Source: Nitrospirota bacterium (GTDB lineage: Bacteria > Nitrospirota > Nitrospiria > Nitrospirales > Nitrospiraceae). From it: a stretch of 8,183 bases of DNA. This document shows, piece by piece, positions 1 to 6,071 of this stretch (positions are counted from its first letter, which is position 1; every line of letters starts with the position of its first letter). The position numbers and the translations under genes are program-made. The stretch covers positions 1 through 8,183 of the forward strand of contig JACRLS010000116.1 of the NCBI GenBank assembly GCA_016235225.1. The letters are read 5' to 3'. A model generated the notes under the pieces. The model ran no database searches. It had not been told where the DNA came from and worked only from the letters and a program-made list of their open reading frames with translations.

Positions 1-1077
1 CCGCTGGTGGCGGTGACGGGAAGCAACGGTAAGACCACGACCAAGGAGATGGTGGCGGGAGTGCTGGCCGAGGCCATGAACGTCTTGAAGACGGAGGGCA
101 ATTTCAACAATCGGATCGGTGTGCCCCACACCCTGTTCCGGTTGACTCGCCGGCACCGAGCGGCGGTCATTGAAATGGGCGTCGACCATACCGGACAGAC
201 GACGCGGCTCTGCGAGATCGCCCGGCCGACGCATGGACTGATTACGAATATCGGGCCGGATCATCTGGAGTTTTTCGGGACGATGCAGGTGTCTGCGGAG
301 GCCAAGGGCGAGCTCCTCGATCTCCTGCCGGCGGAGGGCGCCGTGGCCTTGAACGCCGACGATGCCTATTTCGGGTATCTGCGTTCCCGTGCCCGCTGTC
401 GCGTCATCTCATTTGGCCTCTCCTCCTCCGCCGAGGTGCGGGCCATGGATATTCAAGACAGCGCCGGCGCCGGCGCCAGCTTTGGACTGGTGCTGCCCGG
501 TCGTCGGCAGCGGACCAGGGTGAAGCTTCGGGTTCACGGAACCCATAACGTGTGCAACGCCTTGGCGGCGGCGGCGATCGGACATGCCTTGTCCATCCCG
601 GCGACGAAGATTGCGCGCGGGCTCGGACGGTTTCGACCCGCCGAGATGCGATCGCAAGTGGAAGTCCGGAACGGCGTGACGGTGATCAATGATTGCTACA
701 ACGCCAACCCCGCGTCGATGATGGCCGCGGTCGAACTGCTGGCCGGCCTCGGATCGGGGAAGCGGACGCTGGCCGTCCTGGGCGACATGCTGGAACTGGG
801 TCCGACCGCCGGCGCGATGCACCGGGACGTCGGTCGTCAGGTGGCCAAGAAAGGTATCACCACCCTGATGGCCTGTGGGAGCCTGGGACGTGAAATCGGC
901 GAGGGAGCCCGCGAGGGTGGTCTCGCTCCCGGTCAGGTCCATGTGGCTGCGGATGCGGAAGACGCGGCGGGTCGTATCAAGAGTCTGGTTCGGCGAGGCG
1001 ACGTCGTGCTCGTGAAAGCGTCGCGGGGCATGAAGTTGGAACGGGTCGTGAAAGCGCTACGGGGAGGGAAACGGTGA
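1..1077 (+). CDS. murF: UDP-N-acetylmuramoyl-tripeptide--D-alanyl-D-alanine ligase (MurF), 5' end missing
   Basis: MurF is the cytoplasmic ATP-dependent ligase that adds D-Ala-D-Ala to UDP-MurNAc-tripeptide, the last soluble step of peptidoglycan precursor synthesis. The frame is already open at base 1 and enters at the ATP-binding P-loop (VAVTGSNGKTTTKE, catalytic Lys codon 31-33), which lies about 100 residues into a normal MurF, so the N-terminal UDP-substrate domain and true start lie outside the window. The GTG at base 7 is inside the P-loop strand and is not a start. Visible in order: the EMG motif (codons from 172), NIGPDHLEFFG, the HNVCNA motif (codons 544-558), the MRSQ arginine (649-651), NDCYNANP (Asp 691-693), LGDMLELG, and the C-terminal VLVKASRGMKLE signature, which fits MurF and not MurE. 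It ends at TGA 1075-1077. The upstream neighbour is expected to be murE. A 143-base repeat-rich gap separates it from mraY. Confidence 0.97.
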   Translation, partial: PLVAVTGSNGKTTTKEMVAGVLAEAMNVLKTEGNFNNRIGVPHTLFRLTRRHRAAVIEMGVDHTGQTTRLCEIARPTHGLITNIGPDHLEFFGTMQVSAEAKGELLDLLPAEGAVALNADDAYFGYLRSRARCRVISFGLSSSAEVRAMDIQDSAGAGASFGLVLPGRRQRTRVKLRVHGTHNVCNALAAAAIGHALSIPATKIARGLGRFRPAEMRSQVEVRNGVTVINDCYNANPASMMAAVELLAGLGSGKRTLAVLGDMLELGPTAGAMHRDVGRQVAKKGITTLMACGSLGREIGEGAREGGLAPGQVHVAADAEDAAGRIKSLVRRGDVVLVKASRGMKLERVVKALRGGKR

Positions 1078-1102
1078 GTGATGAGGGCTGAAGGATGAAC
1101 GA
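1075..1102 (+). repeat. Degenerate 7-bp tandem repeat, left array (TGANNNN x4)
   Basis: Four consecutive heptamers read TGAGTGA, TGAGGGC, TGAAGGA and TGAACGA. The first contains the murF stop codon, so the array begins exactly at the gene end. The last unit is, apart from rotation, the reverse complement of the heptamers at 1190-1217; GATGAACG (1094-1101) and CGTTCATC (1197-1204) are exact inverted copies. The periodicity is read directly from the sequence. Whether it is a mobile or regulatory element is unknown. Confidence 0.7.
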
Positions 1103-1124
1103 CAAACGGGGGCCTGTTGATCTT

Positions 1125-1140
1125 CTGATGATCTGATGAT
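1125..1140 (+). repeat. 8-bp perfect tandem repeat CTGATGAT x2
   Basis: Two exact adjacent copies of CTGATGAT occupy 1125-1132 and 1133-1140, inside the murF-mraY spacer. They are flanked by related TGATC and TGATTG sequence. The copies are seen directly and the role is unknown. Confidence 0.75.
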
Positions 1141-1164
1141 TGACCGGAAGTTCCGGACACTCGT

Positions 1165-1185
1165 CAGATCGACAGATCGACAGAT
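1165..1185 (+). repeat. 8-bp tandem repeat CAGATCGA x2.6
   Basis: CAGATCGA is present at 1165-1172 and 1173-1180, followed by a partial copy CAGAT at 1181-1185. The unit differs from the neighbouring CTGATGAT repeat. It is a candidate slippage site where copy number could vary between strains. Confidence 0.75.
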
Positions 1186-1189
1186 TCCT

Positions 1190-1217
1190 CGTTCTGCGTT
1201 CATCGTTCCGCGTTCTG
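1190..1217 (+). repeat. Degenerate 7-bp tandem repeat, right array (CGTTCNN x4)
   Basis: Four consecutive heptamers read CGTTCTG, CGTTCAT, CGTTCCG and CGTTCTG, ending three bases before the mraY ATG. Read on the other strand they are NNGAACG units, matching the phase of the TGAACGA unit at the murF end, so the spacer is bounded by inverted heptamer arrays. The array occupies the place where a Shine-Dalgarno sequence would normally lie. Confidence 0.75.
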
Positions 1218-1220
1218 AAT

Positions 1221-2297
1221 ATGCTGTATCTCTGGCTGTATCCGCTCCATACCGAGTTTCCGATCCTGAATGTGTTCCGGTATCTCAGTTTCCGGACCAT
1301 CTACGCCGCCGTGACGGCCTTTCTGGTGGCCTTTGTGCTGGCGCCGCCGCTGATCCGCAAACTGCAGGAAATCAAATTGGGCCAGAACATTCGTGAGGAC
1401 GGCCCCCAGCGCCATCTGCTCAAGAGCGGCACGCCCACTATGGGCGGGGTGCTGATCCTCTTCGCCGTGATGCTCTCGACCCTACTCTGGGCGGACGTCA
1501 CGAACCGCTATGTCTGGGTGGTGCTCTTCGCCACCATCGGCTTCGGCGTGATTGGATTCATGGACGACTATCGCAAGTTCACGGGGGCGCGCTCCAAAGG
1601 GTTGACGGCGTCGCAAAAGTTCGCCTTACAGATCCTCATCACACTCGCCCTCGGGGTCTTCGTCTATTCGCTGCCGTCCTATTCCACGAAGTTGAGTCTG
1701 CCCTTCTTCAAGAGCCTCATGCCCGACATCGGCATGTTCTACATCCCCTTTATTGTGGTCGTCATCGTGGGCGCCTCCAATGCGGTGAACTTGACCGACG
1801 GACTGGACGGCCTGGCGATCGGGCCGATCATGATCGCGTCGTTCGCTTACACCCTGGTGGCGTATGTCGCCGGGAACAAGATCATGGCCGACTATCTCTT
1901 GATCCCCTACATTGAAGGCGCCGGCGAAGTGGCCATTTTTACCGCCGCCATTTTCGGCTCCAGTCTCGGGTTTCTCTGGTTCAATACGTACCCCGCCTCG
2001 GTCTTCATGGGCGACGTCGGGTCGCTGCCGCTCGGCGCGGCGCTGGGCACCGTCGCGGTGGTCAGCAAGCATGAACTCTTGCTGGTGCTGGTCGGAGGCG
2101 TCTTCGTCATCGAAGCCGTGTCCGTCATCTTTCAGGTGGTCTCCTTCAAGTCGAGAGGGAAGCGCATTTTCCTGATGGCCCCGATCCACCACCATTTCGA
2201 GATGAAGGGGTGGGAAGAGCCGAAGGTCGTGGTGAGGCTCTGGATCATCGCCATTCTGCTCGCCTTGTTGAGCCTCAGCACGTTGAAGTTGCGGTAA
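1221..2297 (+). CDS. mraY: Phospho-N-acetylmuramoyl-pentapeptide transferase (MraY)
   Basis: MraY is the integral membrane enzyme that transfers phospho-MurNAc-pentapeptide from UDP to undecaprenyl phosphate, making lipid I on the inner face of the cytoplasmic membrane. The 358-residue product is nearly the same length as the E. coli enzyme (360) and is strongly hydrophobic, as expected for the ten-helix family. Key motifs: KSGTPTMGG near residue 70, D115-D116 in GFMDDYRK, NLTDGLDGLA with D193 and D196, NTYPASVFMGDVGSLPLG with D265, and the APIHHHFEMKGWEEPKV signature with His323-325. The start was chosen by homology: MLYLWLYPLH matches where MraY proteins begin. The frame is open further upstream (TTG at 1140), but that extension would encode the repeat spacer. 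No Shine-Dalgarno sequence precedes 1221. murD follows 24 bases downstream. Confidence 0.97.
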   Translation: MLYLWLYPLHTEFPILNVFRYLSFRTIYAAVTAFLVAFVLAPPLIRKLQEIKLGQNIREDGPQRHLLKSGTPTMGGVLILFAVMLSTLLWADVTNRYVWVVLFATIGFGVIGFMDDYRKFTGARSKGLTASQKFALQILITLALGVFVYSLPSYSTKLSLPFFKSLMPDIGMFYIPFIVVVIVGASNAVNLTDGLDGLAIGPIMIASFAYTLVAYVAGNKIMADYLLIPYIEGAGEVAIFTAAIFGSSLGFLWFNTYPASVFMGDVGSLPLGAALGTVAVVSKHELLLVLVGGVFVIEAVSVIFQVVSFKSRGKRIFLMAPIHHHFEMKGWEEPKVVVRLWIIAILLALLSLSTLKLR

Positions 2298-2321
2298 CCG
2301 ACGGGTTGGATGTGGAGCCAC

Positions 2322-3719
2322 ATGGATCGCCACGTCGAAGGAAAACGCGTCACCGTCGTCGGTCTGGCCCGGAGCGGGGTCTCGGCCGCCAAGTTACTGC
2401 AGGCCCTCGGCGCCCGAGTCACGGTGGCCGATGCGAAGGAGACGAGCGCCGGCGCGGAGGGACTGGCCGGCCTCGATCGAACGGCCTTGACGGTGACGGT
2501 GGGCGCCGGCTACGAACGGGCGCTCGAAGGTGCGGAGCTGGTGGTGATCAGTCCCGGCGTGCCGTTCCGCTTGCCGATGCTCGAGGCCGTGCGTCGTCGC
2601 GGGGTGGCGGTCGTCAGCGAACTCGAACTGGCCTTCTGGTTCCTGCGCGCGCCCATGCTGGCCATTACGGGCACCAATGGAAAAAGTACGACCACGACCC
2701 TGCTGGGTATGGTCTTGAAGGACAGCGGACATCGCGCCTTTGTGGGAGGCAATTTGGGCACGCCGCTTTGCGAGGCCGCGCTGACGACGGTCCGGGCGGA
2801 ACGGGCAGGGGAGCGTCCGCCGTATGACTACCACGTGGTCGAAGTTTCGAGCTTTCAGTTGGAAACCGTCCAGCGGTTTCATCCGCGGGTGGCGGCCCTC
2901 TTGAATATCACCCAGGATCACATGGATCGATACCACTCCTTTGACGACTACGTCGCGACGAAGCGCCGGATCTTTGAGAATCAGACGCCTCAGGATCTGG
3001 CCCTCCTCTGCATGGATGATGCGCGGGTCGCCGCGCTGGCACCCACCCTCCCGGCGACGGTCTGGGGATTCGGCCGTTCGGCGCCATCGACCGGGCAGTG
3101 GCCCCACCGCGTCTGTCTGGAGGGGCAGGACATCGTCGCCACGATCGACGGGCACCGTCAGGTGCTTTTCGGTCGCCAGGAGCTGCGCATCCTGGGATGG
3201 CACAACGTGCTGAACGCGATGGCCACCATGGCCATGGGACTGGCCGTGCACTGTCCGATGGACACCATGCGGCGAGTGGTGACGTCCTTTCCGGGGCTCG
3301 AACATGCGCTGGAGGTGGTGAGGGAGCGCCGGGGTGTCCGCTACGTCAACGACTCTAAAGGCACGAACGTGGACGCGACTTTGAAGGCACTCGAAAGCGT
3401 GGATGTTCCGATCCTTCTGATCGCCGGTGGGCGCGACAAGGGTGGCGATTTCGAGAAGCTGCGGCCGCTCATCCATCAGAAGGTCAAGCGCTTGGTGTTG
3501 ATCGGAGAGGCGACGACTCGGATTGCGGAGGCCGTGGCGCCGTTCGACCGGGTGATCCGGGCGGCGACGTTCCGAGAGGCCGTGGAGTCGGCCGCTCGTG
3601 AAGCCGAGTCGGGTGACCTTGTGATGCTCTCCCCCGCCTGCGCCAGCTTCGACATGTTCGCGGATTATCGGGACCGGGGGCGACAGTTCAAAGATCTGGT
3701 GATGAAGTTGTCGGAGTAA
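2322..3719 (+). CDS. murD: UDP-N-acetylmuramoylalanine--D-glutamate ligase (MurD)
   Basis: MurD adds D-glutamate to UDP-MurNAc-L-Ala in the cytoplasm, using ATP. The 465-residue product is somewhat longer than E. coli MurD (438), partly from an extra stretch rich in R, E and P before VVEVSSFQLE. In order: Rossmann-like VTVVGLARSG near residue 10, P-loop AITGTNGKSTTTT with Lys121, Glu174 in VVEVSSFQLE, His200 in NITQDHMDRY, WHNVLN with Asn295 and Asn298, NDSKGTN with Asp344, AGGRDKGGDF, and LSPACASFDMF. Odd point: the GLxHRxE motif reads GLEHALE, placing Ala329 where Mur ligases have an invariant Arg (R302 in E. coli). Start: ATG 2322 has GGAG at 2314-2317 and gives MDRHVEGKRVTVVG. The in-frame ATG at 2310 would add four residues and cannot be excluded. 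Confidence 0.96.
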   Translation: MDRHVEGKRVTVVGLARSGVSAAKLLQALGARVTVADAKETSAGAEGLAGLDRTALTVTVGAGYERALEGAELVVISPGVPFRLPMLEAVRRRGVAVVSELELAFWFLRAPMLAITGTNGKSTTTTLLGMVLKDSGHRAFVGGNLGTPLCEAALTTVRAERAGERPPYDYHVVEVSSFQLETVQRFHPRVAALLNITQDHMDRYHSFDDYVATKRRIFENQTPQDLALLCMDDARVAALAPTLPATVWGFGRSAPSTGQWPHRVCLEGQDIVATIDGHRQVLFGRQELRILGWHNVLNAMATMAMGLAVHCPMDTMRRVVTSFPGLEHALEVVRERRGVRYVNDSKGTNVDATLKALESVDVPILLIAGGRDKGGDFEKLRPLIHQKVKRLVLIGEATTRIAEAVAPFDRVIRAATFREAVESAAREAESGDLVMLSPACASFDMFADYRDRGRQFKDLVMKLSE

Positions 3720-3737
3720 GGGTGGGGCTGGTGCCCG

Positions 3738-3745
3738 AAGGGGAG
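3738..3745 (+). promoter_or_regulatory. Ribosome binding site for ftsW
   Basis: AAGGGGAG lies 10 bases upstream of the GTG at 3756. It supports that GTG as the start, which is also the first possible start after the murD stop because both genes are in the same frame. Confidence 0.6.
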
Positions 3746-3755
3746 CGCACGCGAC

Positions 3756-4958
3756 GTGGGAAGCAGAGTCGGCGATTCCGGTACGCTGTTCCTGCCGTGG
3801 TTCTCGTCAGGAGAAAAACGGCGGCGCGGTCTGGGCGTGGATGGAGCCGTCCTGGCGGTCGTGGCGGCGTTGTCGTTCGTCGGAGTGATCATGGTGTTTA
3901 GCGCCAGCGCCGTCGTCGCGGGGACGCGATTTCACGATGCAGTGTATTTCCTGAAGCGGCAGGTCATGTGGTTGCTGGTCGGGTTTGTCGTCTTGCACGT
4001 GGCCTCGCGGATCGACTACGTCCAGTGGCGGAAGCTGGCGCCCTGGCTCCTGGGCGGGACGGCGCTCTTGTTGGTGATCGTGTTGTTGCCGTCGTTGGGA
4101 TTGGTGGCGAAGGGCGCCCGGCGCTGGCTCCGTATCGGGCCGGTGTCGATCCAGCCGGCAGAACTCTTCAAGCTGGCCAGCGTGCTGTATCTCGCGTCCT
4201 ATCTTGCGCGGAGAGAAGATCGGCTGACACAGTTCAAGGCCGGCTTGCTGCCCCCGCTGGTCGTGGTCGGCGTGCTGGCCGGACTCGTCTTGCTCCAGCC
4301 GGACCTGGGCACGGTGGCGGTCGTCGGCACCGTCATGATGATGATGCTCTTTCTGGCGGGAGCGAGGCCGACGCATCTCCTCGGCATTCTGTTGGCGACG
4401 CTCCCCGTGGCCGCACTGCTCATCCTGCGATCGGGCTATCGTCGCCAGCGGATCATGACCTTTCTGGAGCCCTGGAAAGACGCCGCTGACGGGGGGTTTC
4501 AAGTGACGCAGTCGTTTCTGGCCTTCGGGAGCGGCGGCCTCTTCGGGGTCGGGTTGGGAGAGGGGAAGCAGAAGCTCTTTTTCCTCCCCGAGGCGCACAC
4601 CGATTTCGTGCTGGCGCTGGTGGGAGAGGAGCTTGGGCTCTTCGGCACCACCGCGATCATGCTGCTGTTTGTCTTGCTGGTGCTGAAGGGGTTCCAGATT
4701 GCGGGCAACGCCCGCGAGCCCTTTGGACGTTACGTGGCGCTGGGTATCACGCTGCTGATCGGGGTGCAGGTGCTGGTCAATGCAGGCGTCGTGACGGGAG
4801 TCCTGCCGACCAAGGGGCTCACGCTGCCGCTGGTCAGCTATGGTGGGTCATCGCTCGTGGTCAGCATGCTGGCCATCGGCATCTTGCTCAGCGTCTCGCG
4901 CGACCGGGAGCGACGCCGTCAAGGGAACACCCACGGGCCTCGCGCCAGAATGGCATGA
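3756..4958 (+). CDS. ftsW: Peptidoglycan glycosyltransferase FtsW (SEDS family)
   Basis: FtsW is the SEDS-family polytopic membrane enzyme that polymerises lipid II into glycan strands at the division septum, working with the transpeptidase FtsI. The 400-residue product has a short basic cytoplasmic tail (GEKRRRG, residues 19-25) before the first hydrophobic segment, consistent with an inside N-terminus, and many further membrane segments. SEDS signatures visible: IQPAELFKLA, LLQPDLGT, the PWKDAADGGFQVTQSFLAFGSGGLFGVGLGEGKQK region, LPEAHTDFVLALVGEELG with Asp283 matching the catalytic Asp297 of E. coli FtsW, and the C-terminal LPTKGLTLPLVSYGGSS. RodA is the related alternative; the position between murD and murG argues for FtsW. 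Start is GTG 3756 with a good upstream AAGGGGAG; an in-frame GTG at 3837 would remove the basic tail. The stop overlaps the murG start (ATGA). Confidence 0.95.
   Translation: MGSRVGDSGTLFLPWFSSGEKRRRGLGVDGAVLAVVAALSFVGVIMVFSASAVVAGTRFHDAVYFLKRQVMWLLVGFVVLHVASRIDYVQWRKLAPWLLGGTALLLVIVLLPSLGLVAKGARRWLRIGPVSIQPAELFKLASVLYLASYLARREDRLTQFKAGLLPPLVVVGVLAGLVLLQPDLGTVAVVGTVMMMMLFLAGARPTHLLGILLATLPVAALLILRSGYRRQRIMTFLEPWKDAADGGFQVTQSFLAFGSGGLFGVGLGEGKQKLFFLPEAHTDFVLALVGEELGLFGTTAIMLLFVLLVLKGFQIAGNAREPFGRYVALGITLLIGVQVLVNAGVVTGVLPTKGLTLPLVSYGGSSLVVSMLAIGILLSVSRDRERRRQGNTHGPRARMA
4955..4958 (+). other. ATGA stop/start overlap, ftsW-murG
   Basis: The murG ATG (4955-4957) overlaps the ftsW TGA (4956-4958). 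No purine-rich ribosome binding site is seen just upstream, so reinitiation by ribosomes finishing ftsW is the likely mode. The overlap is seen directly; the coupling is inferred. Confidence 0.85.
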
Positions 4959-6049
4959 ATGTCGTCTTTGCGGCCGGCGGGACCGGCGGGCATCTGTATC
5001 CGGCCATCGCGTTGGCACAGGAGTTTCTCCGCCGCGATCCCGCGACGCGCGTGCTCTTTATCGGAACGACGAGAGGACTGGAAGCCAAGGTGCTGGCGCA
5101 CGAAGGATTCACGCTGAAGATGGTGACCGCGAAACCGTTCATGGGTGGAGGCATGCTCCGTTCGCTGCGGGCGCTTGCCGCCTTGCCGCTCGGGGTCGGC
5201 CAGTGCCTGGGAATCCTGGGCGAGTCTCAGGCCCAGTTGGTCGTGGGGATCGGGGGCTATACCAGTCCGCCCGTGTTGCTCAGCGCTTGGTTGCGGCGGA
5301 TTCCGCGGGTGATTCTGGAGCCCAACGCCTATCCCGGGCTGGCCAATCGGGCCATGGGACCCTTGGCCCAGCGCGTGTTCCTGGCCTTCGAGGCGGCCTC
5401 ATCGGGATTCGCGGCGAAAAAGGTTCGCGTGGTCGGCACGCCCATTCGATCGTCGTTTCTGGAGCAGGTCGCGTCGCCCTCGTCCACCTCATCGGGGCGG
5501 ACGCCGGTCTTGCTGGTGTTCGGGGGCAGCCTGGGCGCCCTTGCCGTCAATACGGCCATGGTCGAGGCCTTGCCGCGACTCAAGAATTCGGGAATTCCCA
5601 TGACGATTGTTCATCAGACAGGGGAGGCCGACCATCAGAGAGTGAAGGCGGCCTACGAGGCGGCCGCGGTGCCGGCGCAAGTGGTTCCCTTCATCTACGA
5701 CATGCCGACGGAACTCAGACGGGCGGATCTGGTGGTGGCTCGGGCCGGGGCCATGACAGTGGCGGAACTGACGGCCTGCGGAAAGCCGGCGGTGCTGGTG
5801 CCGCTGCCGACGGCGATTTACAACCACCAGGAGCACAACGCCCGTGCCATGGAGGCCGCGGGGGGCGCGGTGGTGCTCCGGCAGGCGGATCTCACCGGCG
5901 ACTCGCTGGCGCGCACGATCGAGGGGCTGCTCCGGGATCGGGCCAAGCGCGAGGCGATGGGACGGGAGAGCAAGAAATCGGGTCGGACGGATGCCGCGAG
6001 CGCGGTCGTGGACGACTGTCTCGCTCTTGTCCGGGGCGGTCGAGCGTAA
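4955..6049 (+). CDS. murG: UDP-GlcNAc--undecaprenyl-pyrophosphoryl-MurNAc-pentapeptide GlcNAc transferase (MurG)
   Basis: MurG is the membrane-associated GT-B (family GT28) glycosyltransferase that converts lipid I to lipid II by adding GlcNAc from UDP-GlcNAc on the cytoplasmic face. The 364-residue length is usual. Visible motifs: AAGGTGGHLYPA at residues 6-17 (first glycine loop, lipid I side), VVGIGGYTSPPVLL, ILEPNAYPGLANR, the second glycine loop GGSLGALAVN, HQTGEADH, FIYDMPTELRRADLVVARAGAMTVAE with Glu271 (matching the UDP-GlcNAc ribose-binding Glu269 of E. coli), and NHQEHNARAME with Gln292 and Asn295. The start ATG 4955 overlaps the ftsW TGA by four bases and has no clear Shine-Dalgarno of its own, which suggests coupling to ftsW translation. 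murC follows after 22 bases. Confidence 0.97.
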   Translation: MNVVFAAGGTGGHLYPAIALAQEFLRRDPATRVLFIGTTRGLEAKVLAHEGFTLKMVTAKPFMGGGMLRSLRALAALPLGVGQCLGILGESQAQLVVGIGGYTSPPVLLSAWLRRIPRVILEPNAYPGLANRAMGPLAQRVFLAFEAASSGFAAKKVRVVGTPIRSSFLEQVASPSSTSSGRTPVLLVFGGSLGALAVNTAMVEALPRLKNSGIPMTIVHQTGEADHQRVKAAYEAAAVPAQVVPFIYDMPTELRRADLVVARAGAMTVAELTACGKPAVLVPLPTAIYNHQEHNARAMEAAGGAVVLRQADLTGDSLARTIEGLLRDRAKREAMGRESKKSGRTDAASAVVDDCLALVRGGRA

Positions 6050-6071
6050 CCGGTCGATAGGGCGGGTGGCT

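Larger units (their letters stand above)
1078..1220. other. Repeat-rich murF-mraY intergenic spacer
   Basis: This is the only gap longer than 40 bases in the window. It is about half G/C, clearly lower than the flanking genes. It holds four short-repeat blocks: heptamers at each end (starting at 1075 and ending at 1217, in inverted sense) and two different 8-bp tandems between them. A small inverted repeat, CCGGAA-G-TTCCGG, sits at 1144-1156. I find no credible -35/-10 pair, no T-run after a stem that would make a terminator, and no conserved small ORF. Reading frames across it lack start signals or homology. Its function, if any, cannot be told from the sequence. Confidence 0.75.

Noticed and set aside
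172..192. MurF motif reads EMGVDHTG where EMGxNHPG is common
   Set aside because: This segment varies widely between MurF families, so the change is not strong evidence of altered function.
1144..1156. CCGGAA-G-TTCCGG inverted repeat as a terminator or operator
   Set aside because: The loop of one base cannot form a good hairpin, no T-run follows, and a terminator here would cut an essential operon. It may be a chance palindrome.
1111..1168. Possible promoter for mraY in the spacer (TTGATC or TTGACC as -35)
   Set aside because: No -10-like hexamer lies at suitable spacing from either; the matches are by-products of the TGATC/TGACC repeat sequence.
1140..1220. TTG start at 1140 extending MraY by 27 residues
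   Set aside because: The extension encodes the tandem-repeat spacer (SDRQIDR and so on), matches no MraY N-terminus and has no ribosome binding site.
1626..2333. 235-codon antisense frame across mraY, with similar long antisense frames at 3807-4598, 409-942 and 7436-8107
   Set aside because: All mirror confirmed genes, lack motifs and lie opposite strong coding sequence. They are explained by GC-rich codon use.
2394..3476. 360-codon open frame on the - strand across murD
   Set aside because: It lies wholly within murD, which has full family motifs on the + strand. The translation has no recognisable domain and its composition (H, R, Q, G rich) is typical of antisense frames in GC-rich genes.
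4840..6060. 406-codon open frame on the + strand across murG
   Set aside because: It is a shifted-frame shadow of ftsW/murG: glycine/arginine-rich, low complexity, no motif. MurG in the other frame is unambiguous.
5844..6071. Extended N-terminus for MurC starting inside murG
   Set aside because: The extra 76 residues are out-of-frame murG sequence; MurC proteins begin right before the VGIGGSGMSG motif, which fits ATG 6072.
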